Shown in pieces: positions 37,048 to 46,700 of a DNA stretch of 64,000 bases (the first letter of the stretch is position 1; every line of letters begins with the position of its first letter). The notes under the pieces are model-generated. The model was not told the DNA's origin and ran no database searches. It worked only from the letters and a program-made list of their open reading frames with translations. The translations under genes and the position numbers were made by a program. Source of the DNA: Acidiferrum sp963764675 (GTDB taxonomy: Bacteria; Acidobacteriota; Terriglobia; Acidiferrales; UBA7541); assembly GCA_963764675.1 (NCBI GenBank), contig CAVXTQ010000008.1, forward strand, positions 402,756 through 466,755, given 5' to 3'.

Positions 37048-37734
37048 CTAGGGCTTTTTGAGGAAGAGGGAGTCGTAGAGGTAGCCGGCGAGGAAGCCGC
37101 CGGCTAGGGGGCCTACCCAGTAGACGCCCCAGTTGGCCCAGTGGGACGCGGCGAGGGCGGGGCCGAAGGAGCGGGCGGGGTTGAGGGCGGCACCGGTAAA
37201 GGGCCCGGCAACAAGGATGCCTAGCGTGATGGTCAGACCGATGCCGAAGCCTGCGATGGCGCGGAAGGTGCCTTTCTCGTCGACGGCAGTGGCGAAGACG
37301 ACGAGGACGAGGAAGAACGTGGTGATGGCTTCGAGCACGATCGCGGACCAGACCGGGAAGTCGCGTACCAGCGACGGGGTGCCGAGTGCTACAGCGCGCC
37401 AAGTTTCTTCGGGCACGACAGCCTTGAGCAGGAATGCGGCGGCGGTGGCTCCAGCGAGTTGCGCAACCCAGTAGAGCACGGCGTCCAAGGTGGTGACACG
37501 CTTGGTGACCCAGAAGCCGATGGTGATGGCCGGGTTGAAATGGCCGCCGGAGATGTGCCCGAGCGACGACACCATGATGGCGATGGCGAGGCCGTGCGCG
37601 GCGGCGATGCCGAAAAGCCCAGGGCTTCCCGCGCCATGCAAGAACTGATCGGCGCAGATCGAGCCTGCGCCGAAGAAAATTAGCGCGAATGTTCCAATAA
37701 ATTCGGCCGTGAGTTTTTGTGGAACGTTGTACAT
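37048..37734 (-). CDS. Aquaporin / MIP channel
   Basis: A 228-residue six-helix channel with both pore motifs intact: NPA in SGGHFNPAITIGF and NPAR in GAALNPARSFGP. The Arg of the selectivity filter is present. It has an AGGAGG ribosome site. It resembles AqpZ-type water channels more than glycerol facilitators. It stands alone between repeats, with ilvE upstream on the same strand. Confidence 0.93.
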   Translation of the reverse strand: MYNVPQKLTAEFIGTFALIFFGAGSICADQFLHGAGSPGLFGIAAAHGLAIAIMVSSLGHISGGHFNPAITIGFWVTKRVTTLDAVLYWVAQLAGATAAAFLLKAVVPEETWRAVALGTPSLVRDFPVWSAIVLEAITTFFLVLVVFATAVDEKGTFRAIAGFGIGLTITLGILVAGPFTGAALNPARSFGPALAASHWANWGVYWVGPLAGGFLAGYLYDSLFLKKP

Positions 37735-37870
37735 CGACGATCCTCCTCGCCGGGAAGGGGAACGTTCCCGGGGTTGAACGGAGGGGATTCTAACCGGGGA
37801 AGCGGGAAATGGAGAAGGACAATTGAGGGCCTTGGGACGCCGGTTGCGGAGGTTGAGGCTGAGGTCCTTC

Positions 37871-37891
37871 GGCCATCCTTATCGGATGGCC
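37871..37891 (+). repeat. Perfect 8-bp hairpin repeat, TCAGGATGACA family
   Basis: The arms GGCCATCC and GGATGGCC surround a 5-base loop. It is preceded by GAGGTCCTTC and followed by TCAGGATGACA, shared with 20014-20034 on the other strand. Confidence 0.7.
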
Positions 37892-37971
37892 TCAGGATGA
37901 CAGGTGTATGTCGGACCGGGGGCCGCCGTGAGGTGCGGGTCACGCTTCTAGTTTGTGCGACAACCGTGAAG

Positions 37972-37989
37972 GCGGCGGCGAGCCGCCGC
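37972..37989 (+). repeat. Perfect 8-bp hairpin repeat, GCGGYRGC-GA family
   Basis: The arms GCGGCGGC and GCCGCCGC surround GA and are followed by ACTCC. It matches the plan of 19928-19945 and 18571-18593. Confidence 0.7.
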
Positions 37990-37997
37990 ACTCCATG

Positions 37998-38945
37998 TCA
38001 GCGAGACGAGGCGGCTACCGGGGCGCTGACTGGCGTGAGCCAGTTGTGGCGGTCGGGTTTGGTGCCGCTGGTGATGGCGAAAAATTCATCTTGCAGCCGG
38101 CGAGTGATTGGGCCGCAAACGCCCTTGCCGACCTGGATGTGATCGACGGAGCGGATCGGCGTGATCTCAACGGCGGTGCCGACGAAGAAGACTTCGTCGA
38201 CGATGTAGAGCATCTCGCGAGGAATGACGCTTTCCTTGACCGTGAGCTTGAGGTCCTCCGCGAGTTTGACGACGGCGTCGCGTGTGATGCCGGGCAAAAT
38301 GCTGGTAGCGAGCGGCGGAGTGTAGAGCGCGCCGTCATGCACGAGGAAGACGTTCATGCCGGAGCCTTCGCTGACGTGGCCGTCGGCGTCAAGGGCGATT
38401 CCTTCGGCGTAGCCGTTGAACGAGGCTTCCATGCGGATGAGCTGCGAGTTCATGTAGTTGGCGGCGGCCTTGGACATGGCGGGCAGCGTGTTTGGAGCGA
38501 TGCGCGTCCAGGAGCTAACGCCGACGTCAACGCCCTTCGCGAGGGCTTCGGGGCCGAGATACGCGCCCCACGACCAACAAGCCATGTAGAGATCGATCGG
38601 GGAGCTGAGCGGATTGACGCCGACTTCGCCGTAGCCGCGCAGAGCGATTGGCTTGACGTAACAGGAGTTTAGCTTGTTGCGGCGGACGAGCTCGGTGGCG
38701 ACGCCGGTGAATTGGTCGACGGAGTAGGGCAGCTCCATGCGGTAAATCTTCGCGGAGTTGATGAGGCGCTGCATGTGCTCGCGAAGGCGGAAAATGGCGG
38801 GGCCTTGCTTGGTTTCGTAGCAGCGGATGCCCTCGAATACCGCGGAGCCGTAGCTCACGACGTGGGAAAGGACGTGCAGGGTGGCGTCGTCCCAGCTGAT
38901 CCAGTTTCCGTTGTGCCAGATGGTTTCGGTCTTTTGAATTGGCAT
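37998..38945 (-). CDS. ilvE: Branched-chain amino acid aminotransferase
   Basis: A 315-residue class IV PLP enzyme that makes the last step of Leu, Ile and Val synthesis. The N-terminus has HVVSYGSAVFEGIRCYE. The PLP Lys lies in LPAMSKAAANYMNS and the PLP-binding region is EGIALDADGHVSEGSGMN. The C-terminal VGTAVEITPI and GPITRRLQDEFF are typical. It has a GGGAG ribosome site before the ATG. The enzyme acts in the cytoplasm. It is a single gene with no other branched-chain genes beside it. Confidence 0.95.
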   Translation of the reverse strand: MPIQKTETIWHNGNWISWDDATLHVLSHVVSYGSAVFEGIRCYETKQGPAIFRLREHMQRLINSAKIYRMELPYSVDQFTGVATELVRRNKLNSCYVKPIALRGYGEVGVNPLSSPIDLYMACWSWGAYLGPEALAKGVDVGVSSWTRIAPNTLPAMSKAAANYMNSQLIRMEASFNGYAEGIALDADGHVSEGSGMNVFLVHDGALYTPPLATSILPGITRDAVVKLAEDLKLTVKESVIPREMLYIVDEVFFVGTAVEITPIRSVDHIQVGKGVCGPITRRLQDEFFAITSGTKPDRHNWLTPVSAPVAASSR

Positions 38946-39070
38946 AGCTGCTCCCTAGTGTGTTGCCACTCGAATTTGCAGAATACGGTAGAGGGGAGCG
39001 AGCGTCAATGCGGCCGGCGAATTGGAGTAGCGTGAGACAAAACCAAATTGGCGTGCGTATTTGGGCGCCG

Positions 39071-40000
39071 CTAGGGCTGATCGCGCGGTGGTTGCTCCTG
39101 CGATTTGGAGGGAGGAGATGGTTGATGGTCTTTGTTGGACCGATCCATGGAACGATAGGCCGCTTTCGATTGAAGGAGAATGGTCCCGGTGCGGTTCTCC
39201 CAGATTCCCAAAAGCAAGAAGGGCAGAGCCGTAGCCACGGCCCAGAGTTTTGCGTTGCGGGGAATCTTAGATTCGGGTTCCCAGCGAAAGAGCTGCGCGG
39301 CGACGAAGAAAGCGAGCATCGCCCAACCAAGGAGTGATAGGGACTCTTTCCAAAGATTCCAGATTGGCGCTGAATTGTAGATGGCGTCCTGCAAACCCCA
39401 GACGAGGTAGGTGGCGGGAAGAAACACACCAAACGCTTGCGCTGCTTTCGGGAGATCAGACAGGGGAACTGTGGCGCCGGAAAGAAAAATCAGAGCGAAC
39501 CAGATGAGCTGATTGAGGACTTGAGTCTCCTGCATGGTGTTGGTGACACTGGCGATCACCAGCCCCATGGACCCGAAGGAAATCACGCCCACCGTGACCA
39601 TGATGAACAGGGAAAACAGGTCGCCGAAGCCGGATACGTGAAAGATAAATTTAGAGAGGAGCAGTTCGATAAGGATGGTCGGGAGAATGAGGAGATAGTT
39701 GGCGACGATGCTGGACGCGAGCATGTCTGCGGAAGTGACCGGAGTCACGTGAAAGCGGCGCAAGATTCCTTGTTCACGAAAGGTCACCAGAGCGACGCTG
39801 AGTCCCCAGAAGGCGCCCATTACGGCCAGGGAGATCACCGGGCCGAGCAAAAAGCGAACCGCGTCAGGGTCGCCTTTAGCGAAAACGGCGGCGAAGAGGA
39901 AGAAAAAGCCGAAAGGCATAATCAAGCCGAAGAACAAGAAAGTCTTGTTGCGCAGCGTGAGGCGAATGCGCATGCGAGTGAGTGCGAGGAAGTGTTTCAA
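39071..40000 (-). CDS. ABC-2 type transporter permease
   Basis: About 309 residues from a TTG at 40000 that overlaps the ATPase stop (TTGA). The longer frame upstream lies inside the ATPase gene. Six hydrophobic segments are visible, with the ABC-2 motif region SGATVPLSDLPKAAQAFG between the late helices. It pairs with the ATPase just upstream to form an exporter. The C-terminus is a Lys/Gln/Pro-rich tail. The substrate may be an antibiotic, lipid or polysaccharide; none is indicated. Confidence 0.85.
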   Translation of the reverse strand: MKHFLALTRMRIRLTLRNKTFLFFGLIMPFGFFFLFAAVFAKGDPDAVRFLLGPVISLAVMGAFWGLSVALVTFREQGILRRFHVTPVTSADMLASSIVANYLLILPTILIELLLSKFIFHVSGFGDLFSLFIMVTVGVISFGSMGLVIASVTNTMQETQVLNQLIWFALIFLSGATVPLSDLPKAAQAFGVFLPATYLVWGLQDAIYNSAPIWNLWKESLSLLGWAMLAFFVAAQLFRWEPESKIPRNAKLWAVATALPFLLLGIWENRTGTILLQSKAAYRSMDRSNKDHQPSPPSKSQEQPPRDQP

Positions 40001-40917
40001 TCGCGGAGTCTCCTTCCCGTAAGTTCGATGAAGACGTCTTCGAGCGAGGGCGAGGCGATTTCTAGGCTGACGAGTTCGTTGCCTTGCGCTTCCAGATGCT
40101 TGACCAGTGCAACGATGGCCTGGGGCGGGCGCTGGCAATGGAGGACGTAGGTGCCATTGAGGTTGCGGCAATCGGCGACGCCATCGAGTTTGCTGAGCAC
40201 AGTTTCGGATTCGGGCTTGGCGAGGCGGACTTCGAGGCGGGTCTTGTCGCCGGAACGCTCTTTGAGCTCGCGAGGCGTACCCAGGGCGATGACCTTGCCG
40301 TGATCGACGATGGCGACGCGATCGCAGAGACGCTCAGCTTCCTCGATGTAGTGCGTGGTCATGAGGATGGTTTTTTTCTCGTGGCGCAGCTCGTCGATGA
40401 TGTCGTAGATCTCGCGGCGGACCTGAGGATCGAGCCCCGCAGTGGGTTCGTCGAAGAAAAGCACGCGGGGATTGTTGACGAGCGCCATCGCGAGGGCGAG
40501 GCGTTGCTTTTGGCCTCCGGAGAGCTTGCTGTAGAAGGTGTCGCGCTTTTCTTCCAGGCCGAAACGTTTGAGCAGTTCCTCCGGATCGCGGCGGCGCGAG
40601 TAGAAGCCGGCGAAAAGCTGGAGGGCCTCGAAGGTTTTCAGTTTGTCCGGCAGGGAAGTTGACTGCAGCGCAGCGCCAATCTCGTTCTTAAGCTCGTTGG
40701 ATTGGCGCTGCGGGTCGAGGCCGCAGACGGAGACTCTGCCGCTATCGAGGGTGCGGAGACCTTCCATGATTTCGACGGTGGTGGTTTTTCCGGCGCCGTT
40801 GGGGCCGAGCAGGCCGAACACTTCGCCTTCCTCCACGGAGAAACTGACGCCGCGAACAGCCTCGACGTCGCCGTAGCGCTTGACCAGATTTTCTACCTGT
40901 AGGACGGGTTGAGGCAT
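39997..40917 (-). CDS. ABC transporter ATP-binding protein
   Basis: A 306-residue ATPase. Walker A is GPNGAGKT (38-45), the signature is LSGGQKQRLALAM, and Walker B is RVLFFDEPTAGLDP. Switch His is in TTHYIEEAERLCDRV. The C-terminal about 80 residues form the DrrA/NatA-like extension (LVSLEIASPSLEDVFIELTG). It powers export by the ABC-2 permease translated from the same mRNA, with a 4-base overlap. The gene starts with a conventional ATG. Confidence 0.95.
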   Translation of the reverse strand: MPQPVLQVENLVKRYGDVEAVRGVSFSVEEGEVFGLLGPNGAGKTTTVEIMEGLRTLDSGRVSVCGLDPQRQSNELKNEIGAALQSTSLPDKLKTFEALQLFAGFYSRRRDPEELLKRFGLEEKRDTFYSKLSGGQKQRLALAMALVNNPRVLFFDEPTAGLDPQVRREIYDIIDELRHEKKTILMTTHYIEEAERLCDRVAIVDHGKVIALGTPRELKERSGDKTRLEVRLAKPESETVLSKLDGVADCRNLNGTYVLHCQRPPQAIVALVKHLEAQGNELVSLEIASPSLEDVFIELTGRRLRD

Positions 40918-41052
40918 TCGTTTGAGTTGCGGTTGAGTTTACCGCTGAGCGATTCGGTTGCCAAAAGAACGTATAGCATACAGCAGATGGGTGATTTCAT
41001 CGTATGGGGCTGAGCTTCGGTCCGATGGTCTTGCCGGCGTTTCATCCCAACC

Positions 41053-41072
41053 CCGCCGTCTGAAGACGGCGG
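41053..41072. repeat. Perfect 8-bp hairpin repeat downstream of the ATL gene
   Basis: The arms CCGCCGTC and GACGGCGG with a 4-base loop. It sits between the ATL and ABC ATPase genes and may mark the end of the upstream transcript. Confidence 0.6.
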
Positions 41073-41447
41073 CTACAGGGCGGATGGGGCCTTACGATTA
41101 CGTTTTGCGCGGGATTTTTCTTTCGCGGACTTCTTGCTGGTTTTGCCTGGCGGCGTCCAGAGGTGCTGCTTTAGGTCGACACGGGATTCGATGATTTTTA
41201 CGCCCTCGCTTTCCAGGAGTTTTTTCTGCAGGGAGGCGTAGGGCTCGCGAATGAGGATCTTTCCGTTTTCGGCGACGACGCGATGCCAGGGAATGCCTTT
41301 TCCAGAGGGCGTGGCGGCCATGGCGCGGCCCGCGCTGCGCGCTCCGCCCGCGAGACGCAGACTGCGAGCGAGTGCCCCATAGGATAGAACCCGTCCGCGG
41401 GGAATTTGTTTCACCAGGCGGTAGACCGGATCCCAGGACATTTTCAA
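41073..41447 (-). CDS. Alkyltransferase-like (ATL) DNA-repair protein
   Basis: A 124-residue protein of the MGMT family (PRGRVLSYGALARSLRLAGG). The active-site PCHR motif of true alkyltransferases reads IPWHRVV here, so Cys is replaced by Trp. That is the mark of ATL proteins, which bind O6-alkylguanine without removing the alkyl group and pass the lesion to nucleotide excision repair. The C-terminus is a Lys/Arg-rich tail (KSAKEKSRAKRNRKAP) that may aid DNA binding. It stands alone on the minus strand. Confidence 0.9.
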   Translation of the reverse strand: MKMSWDPVYRLVKQIPRGRVLSYGALARSLRLAGGARSAGRAMAATPSGKGIPWHRVVAENGKILIREPYASLQKKLLESEGVKIIESRVDLKQHLWTPPGKTSKKSAKEKSRAKRNRKAPSAL

Positions 41448-41486
41448 TCACCTTGGTCGGCAAGCACTTGAGTTGGTTGCCAAGAT

Positions 41487-41508
41487 GGGGCGCAGCATGC
41501 TGCGCCCC
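41487..41508. repeat. 22-bp perfect palindrome (REP-like)
   Basis: The bases from 41487 to 41508 (GGGGCGCAGCA and its exact complement) form a perfect 11-bp arm hairpin with no loop. This pattern is a common intergenic repeat in acidobacterial DNA. It is flanked by AT and TACG. It could stop transcription in either direction, but it lacks a T-run. Confidence 0.7.
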
Positions 41509-41843
41509 TACGAGCGGTGCGCCTTCGTAATAGTACACGCGAGCTCAAGCAAGACAAAAACGCGGTGCCCGGGTTTAACAAAGTGAGACCGTACCGTCGA
41601 TGATAAAGAAATGACAGCGGCGCGACAAAGCGCAAACGAAGGAGCCAGCGAAGGAAGAAGCGGGCGGCATGGCCGAAGCATCCAATGGTGTAGCAGAAGA
41701 ATTGCTCGAGGAAAGGAACGATACGCAAAGCAAATGGAACGGAGAAAAAAAACTGATGAAGCGTTACGACGCGGTGCATGTATTTTTTAGCGATAACGCA
41801 TCGGAAACAATCACCGCGAATCGGCGTCAAATCTATGGAAGGG

Positions 41844-41876
41844 TGTAGTGGAAGCGCCGTACACTACAGATATACT
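41844..41876 (+). promoter_or_regulatory. Putative operator and -10 box before the AAA+ module
   Basis: A 7-bp perfect inverted repeat (TGTAGTG, 11-base spacer, CACTACA) is followed two bases later by TATACT at 41871-41876, a good -10 box. The first gene starts at 41901. No -35 consensus is seen, so a protein binding the repeat could activate or repress. Confidence 0.4.
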
Positions 41877-41900
41877 GGCGGGTTGTTAAGGACTAAAGAT

Positions 41901-42341
41901 ATGGCTTTCGTTCGCCGAAAAGGCAACAATTTTTATCTGGTGCACAACGTGCGCCGCGGCGAAAAGGTGCGGCAAATTCACCTGGCCCGTTTGGGTGAGC
42001 GCGCGCGGATCACCGACCGGGTGGTGCGCGAAGTGTCCAAGAAGCATCCGTTCGTGGAGCTCAATTGGCGAGCTTTGCGCGAACAGATCAACAACCATCT
42101 GGACCTGGCGGACTCGAATTCGCCGACGGTACAAAAGCTGGTTGGTGATCTTCGAGACTTGAATCTAGAACTCGCGGATTTGTTTCCGCCGATTCTCCGG
42201 ATTTCTGAGTCGCCCACCGTGGCGCGGGAGCTGCTTTTACAGTTGCGGCTCCTACAATCCACGCTTCAGGTCAAACTGTCTCAGTTTGACTATGGACGCG
42301 GGCGGCTTGGTACTGCGGCTCCGCAGTTGAGGAGACGCTAG
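41901..42341 (+). CDS. Small basic protein encoded beside the AAA+ ATPase, unknown function
   Basis: About 146 residues from the ATG at 41901. The frame extends upstream but only there does it become protein-like. The N-terminal 45 residues are basic and probably beta-rich (MAFVRRKGNNFYLVHNVRRG, then KVRQIHLARLGERARITDR), perhaps RNA- or protein-binding. The rest is helical (LRDLNLELADLFPPILRI, LLLQLRLLQSTLQVKL) and may form a coiled coil. The stop is 9 bases from the AAA+ start, so the two are certainly co-transcribed. No family is recognised. An adaptor or substrate-recognition role is a reasonable guess. Copy 2 of the ATPase has no such partner. Confidence 0.7.
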   Translation: MAFVRRKGNNFYLVHNVRRGEKVRQIHLARLGERARITDRVVREVSKKHPFVELNWRALREQINNHLDLADSNSPTVQKLVGDLRDLNLELADLFPPILRISESPTVARELLLQLRLLQSTLQVKLSQFDYGRGRLGTAAPQLRRR

Positions 42342-42350
42342 GAGGCGGCC

Positions 42351-43565
42351 ATGGCTGACTACATACTCCCACTCGACCCGAGTCAACGCAGCACGGATAC
42401 GCTGGAATTTCAGACGGCGCTGCGGGCGAAGATCGTGGGTCAAGAAGAGGGCGTACAGGCGCTGGTGGATCTGTATCAGGTCTTCTGCGCCGGTCTGAAC
42501 TCGCCAGGGCGGCCAGTAGGGAACTTGTTGTTCCTCGGCCCGACGGGCTCCGGCAAAACCCGGATCGTGGAGGCCGCCGCGGAAATTCTGTTTGGCGACG
42601 CGCGCGCGGTGATCAAGGTGGATTGCGCAGAGTTTCAGCATTCGCACGAGATCGCCAAGCTGATTGGCTCACCTCCGGGATACTTGGGTCACCGAGAGAC
42701 TCATCCGCTGATTACCCAAGAAGAGCTGGCGAAGAGCCACTCCGACAAACTGAAGCTGTCATTTTTGTTGTTTGACGAGATCGAGAAGGCCTCCGACGCG
42801 CTGTGGCAGTTGCTGCTGGGGATGCTGGACAAGGCTACTCTGACGTTGGGCGACAACCGCCGGGTGGATTTGTCGCAAACGGTGATTTTTCTGACCTCGA
42901 ACCTGGGCAGTGGAGAGATCACGGAATTGATGCAGGGCGGGATCGGCTTTGTGCAGCCTCTGGACAAGCCCATTGCCGGGCTGGACCAGAAGGTGGAGCG
43001 CACGGCGGTAGAAGCCGCGCGGAAGAAGTTTTCGCCGGAGTTCATGAACCGGTTGGACAAGATCGTGGTGTTCCATCCGCTGAGGCGCGAGCAATTGGAA
43101 GAAGTGCTGGAGATCGAGTTGGGGCAAGTGCAGCAGCGCGTTCTGGAAACGGCCAAGGGGCAGTTCCTTTTCCGGGTGACGAATGCCGGGCGCGACTTCC
43201 TGCTACAAGAGGGAACGGACCAGCGGTATGGCGCGCGTCACCTGAAGCGGGCGATCGAGCGGCATGTGGTCTATCCACTGGCGAATTTGCTGGCGACCGA
43301 ACAAGTGCACCTGGGCGACCTGGTGTGCATCGACTGGGATCGGATACACAAGCAACTCACGTTCGTGCGCGAGGGTGAAGGCGCGCTCGTCAAGAATGAA
43401 CCGCCGCAGACGGAGAAGATCGCGGCAGCGGCAGAGGCCAAGGACGGCAAGTCCGTGGACGCTCCGGCGGAAGCGGTGAGCGAGGGGAAGAAGCCGCGTG
43501 TGGCTTTACCGGCGACTGCACCTGCGGCTGCGCCTCAGGCACGGAAGAAGCCGGAACGCTCCTAG
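42351..43565 (+). CDS. Single-ring AAA+ ATPase, ClpA/ClpC second-domain-like, copy 1
   Basis: A 404-residue ATPase with a perfect AGGAGG ribosome site. It equals only the D2 module of ClpA/ClpB/ClpC, with no N-domain, D1 or middle domain. Walker A is GPTGSGKT (63-70), the substrate pore loop is GYLG (110-113) and Walker B is LLFDE (139-143). Sensor 1 is LTSN (181-184), the Arg finger is in FSPEFMNRLD, and sensor 2 is GARHLKRAIERH (294-305). Residues 198-200 read IGF at the position where ClpA has its ClpP-docking IGL loop. The last 60 residues are a Pro/Ala/Lys tail. It is probably an unfoldase or remodeller, partner unknown. Confidence 0.85.
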   Translation: MADYILPLDPSQRSTDTLEFQTALRAKIVGQEEGVQALVDLYQVFCAGLNSPGRPVGNLLFLGPTGSGKTRIVEAAAEILFGDARAVIKVDCAEFQHSHEIAKLIGSPPGYLGHRETHPLITQEELAKSHSDKLKLSFLLFDEIEKASDALWQLLLGMLDKATLTLGDNRRVDLSQTVIFLTSNLGSGEITELMQGGIGFVQPLDKPIAGLDQKVERTAVEAARKKFSPEFMNRLDKIVVFHPLRREQLEEVLEIELGQVQQRVLETAKGQFLFRVTNAGRDFLLQEGTDQRYGARHLKRAIERHVVYPLANLLATEQVHLGDLVCIDWDRIHKQLTFVREGEGALVKNEPPQTEKIAAAAEAKDGKSVDAPAEAVSEGKKPRVALPATAPAAAPQARKKPERS

Positions 43566-43715
43566 CCGAGAGCCATCGGCGAAGGTTCTGATTTAGCCGA
43601 ACATTCTGTCTTCTGTGCTAACGGTTCAAACCGAGCCGATCATCAAGGTTCTTCGTACTGGTCTGTCCCGCAAAGCGAAGCCCCGCCCAAAAAGCTTATA
43701 ATTGCTGTAGGTCTA

Positions 43716-46700
43716 ATGAGCATCGAGCCACAAAACCTGTCATGCGGCCTGGAATGGGCGCATCCGCTCATTCGGGATTGGTTTGTGGGCCGCTTTGGGA
43801 CGCCCACGGAGCCGCAAGAACTCGGCTGGCCGCATATTTTGCAGCGGAAGACTACGCTGATTTCCGCGCCGACCGGTTCCGGGAAAACGCTGGCGGCGTT
43901 CTTAGTGTGCATCGATCGACTCGTGAGGAAAGCGCTGCGCGGGGAGCTTTCCGACCGCACGGAAATCGTCTACGTCTCGCCGCTCAAGGCGCTTGGCAAC
44001 GACATCCAGAAAAATCTTGAGATTCCACTGAGTGAAATCTTGCAACTTGCAGGCGACCGTGGACTGCTGATGCCGGAAATCCGCACTGCGGTACGCACCG
44101 GCGACACGCTAGCGCACGAGCGGCGCGCGATGCTGGTGCGGCCGCCGCACATCTTGGTGACCACGCCGGAGTCGCTGTACATCCTGCTGACGGCGGCGAA
44201 GAGCCGCGAAGTGTTGAAGACGGTCGAGACGGTGATCGTGGACGAAATCCACGCGGTGGCCGACGACAAGCGCGGCGCGCACCTGGCGCTTTCCCTGGAG
44301 CGGTTGGAACGTCTGGCCGGAAGACCGCTGGCGCGGATCGGTCTTTCCGCTACGCAGAAGCCTATTGAAATCGTGGCGGAATTTCTCACGGGCGGCGACC
44401 GGCCCGAGCCGATCGTAGTGAATGTGGGGCATCGCCGCGAATTGGATTTGTCGGTGGAGGTTCCGGGCAGCGAGCTAGGGCCGGTAGCGACGAACGAGAT
44501 GTGGGGAGAAATCTACGATCGCATCGCGGAGTTGGCGAAGGAACATCGTTCGACGCTGATTTTTGTGAACACACGGCGGCTGGCGGAGCGTGTTTCTCAC
44601 CACTTGGGAGAGCGCCTGGGGAATGACGCGGTGGCGGCGCATCATGGCAGCTTGTCGCGGAAACTGCGGCTGACGGCGGAGAAGAAACTAAAAGCGGGAG
44701 AAATTCGGGCGCTGGTGGCGACAGCTTCGCTGGAACTAGGGATCGACATCGGTAGCGTGGATCTGGTCTGTCAGATTGGGTCGCCGAGGGCGATTTCCGT
44801 GGCTTTGCAGCGCGTTGGGCGGGCGGGCCATTGGCGCGGAGCGATTCCGAAGGGACGTATTTTTGCGACCACGCGAGATGAATTGCTGGAGTGCGCGGCG
44901 CTGGTGCGGGCGATTCGTCAGGGCGAATTGGACCGACTGGAGATTCCGGACGCGCCGATGGACATTTTGGCGCAACAAATTGTGGCCATGTGCGCGGCGC
45001 AGGATTGGAGCGAAGACGAGCTATTCAAGGCGGTGCGACGGGCGTATCCGTATCGGAATCTGGCGCGCGCGGGTTTTGACGCGATCGTGGAGATGCTCTC
45101 GGAAGGCATTGCGGCGCGGCGCGGGCGCTACGGGGCGTATTTGCATCGGGATCGCGTGAACGGCGTGCTGCGCGCACGGCGGGGAGCGCGGCTGGCGGCG
45201 ATCACGAGTGGCGGGGCGATTCCGGAGAACGCTTTGTACACCGTGGTAGCGATGCCGGAAGGCACCGTGGTGGGCACGATCCACGAGGATTTTGCTGTCG
45301 AGAGCTTGGCGGGAGACGTGTTTCTGCTGGGGAACACGTCGTGGCGAGTGCGCCGGGTGCAGCAGTCTGGAAGCGTGCTGGTGGAAGATGCGCAGGGAGC
45401 GGCGTCGAGCGTGCCGTTCTGGTTGGGGGAAGCGCCGGCGCGTACTGCGGAGCTTTCGGCAGAGGTGTCCGGGCTGCGGCAAGAGATTAGCTCGATGGTC
45501 GCGGGGGTTGCGCCGGGAGCGGATCGGAAGAACTCGCCGGAAGTAGCAGCGGCGGTGAATCGGCTGAAGGCGGAGTGCGGACTGGACGACGCAGGCGCTG
45601 AACAGATTGTGGAATATCTCATCGCGGGGCGCGCGGTGCTCGGTGCCGTGCCAACGCAGGAGACGATCATCGCGGAACGGTTTTTCGACGAAGGCGGCGG
45701 GATGCAGCTGGTGATTCACGCGCCCTTCGGAGGGCGCATCAACAAGGCGTGGGGATTGGCGTTGCGCAAGCGTTTCTGCAGGTCGTTCAATTTTGAGCTG
45801 CAAGCGGCGGCCACCGACAACGGGTTGAACATTTCTTTAGCGGAGCAGCACAGCTTTCCTTTGGGGGACGTTTTTCATTTTCTGCATCCGAATTCCGTGA
45901 GGCAAGTGCTGGAGCAGGCGGTGCTCGATTCGCCGCTGTTTACGACGCGGTGGCGCTGGGACGCGGGGCGCGCGCTGGCGCTGCTTCGCTTTCAGGGCGG
46001 GAAGAAAGTGGCGGCACCCATTCAGCGGATGCGAGCGGACGATCTGCTGGCGTCGGTCTTTCCCGAGGCGCAGGCGTGCCAGGAAAACATTGTTGGCGAA
46101 ATCAAGATCCCCGAGCATCCGTTGATCGGTGAGGTGATGAAAGATGTTCTTACCGAGGCGATGGACGTTGAGGGGCTCGAGACCGTGCTGCGGGATATCG
46201 ACGAGGGGCGCATCCGATGCCTGGCGGTGGACACACCGGTGCCGTCACAGTTTTCTCACGAGATTTTGAACGCCAACCCGTATGCGTATTTGGATGATGC
46301 GCCACTGGAGGAGCGGCGAGCGCGTGCGGTAGAGATGCGGCGGGTGCTGCCGGAGGCGGTTCTGTCCGAGGTTGGGCGGCTGGACCCTGCAGCGATCGCG
46401 CAGGTCCGCGCGGATGCTTGGCTGGATGTGCGGGATGCCGAGGAGTTGCACGATGCGCTGCTGACGCTGATCGCCTTGCCTGTGCCGTGGGGGGCAGCGG
46501 AGCTTGCGGTGACTGGCACATTGCGGGCGAATCTGCAGGAGTCGATCGGAGAGTGGAGTGAGAACTTCGAGCAGCTTGTCGCAGAACGCCGCGCCGGAGT
46601 TGCCGAAGTAGGAGGGGCGAGATATTGGGTGGCGGCGGAACGGGTAAAGGCTTTCGAGCAGATCTTTCCAATAGCGCGTTTTGAGACGGTGCTCCCGGAG

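Larger units (their letters stand above)
37735..37997. other. Aquaporin-ilvE spacer with two hairpin repeats
   Basis: Contains perfect hairpins at 37871-37891 and 37972-37989. The remainder shows no gene. Confidence 0.6.
41448..41900. other. Intergenic segment with a long palindrome and a putative operator
   Basis: No gene is supported. It contains the palindrome at 41487-41508 and an inverted repeat with a -10 box at 41844-41876. The middle 41540-41780 shows no structure. Confidence 0.55.

Noticed and set aside
39200..40171. Longer start of the ABC-2 permease at 40171
   Set aside because: The extra 57 codons overlap the ATPase gene in another frame; TTG 40000 with TTGA overlap fits better.
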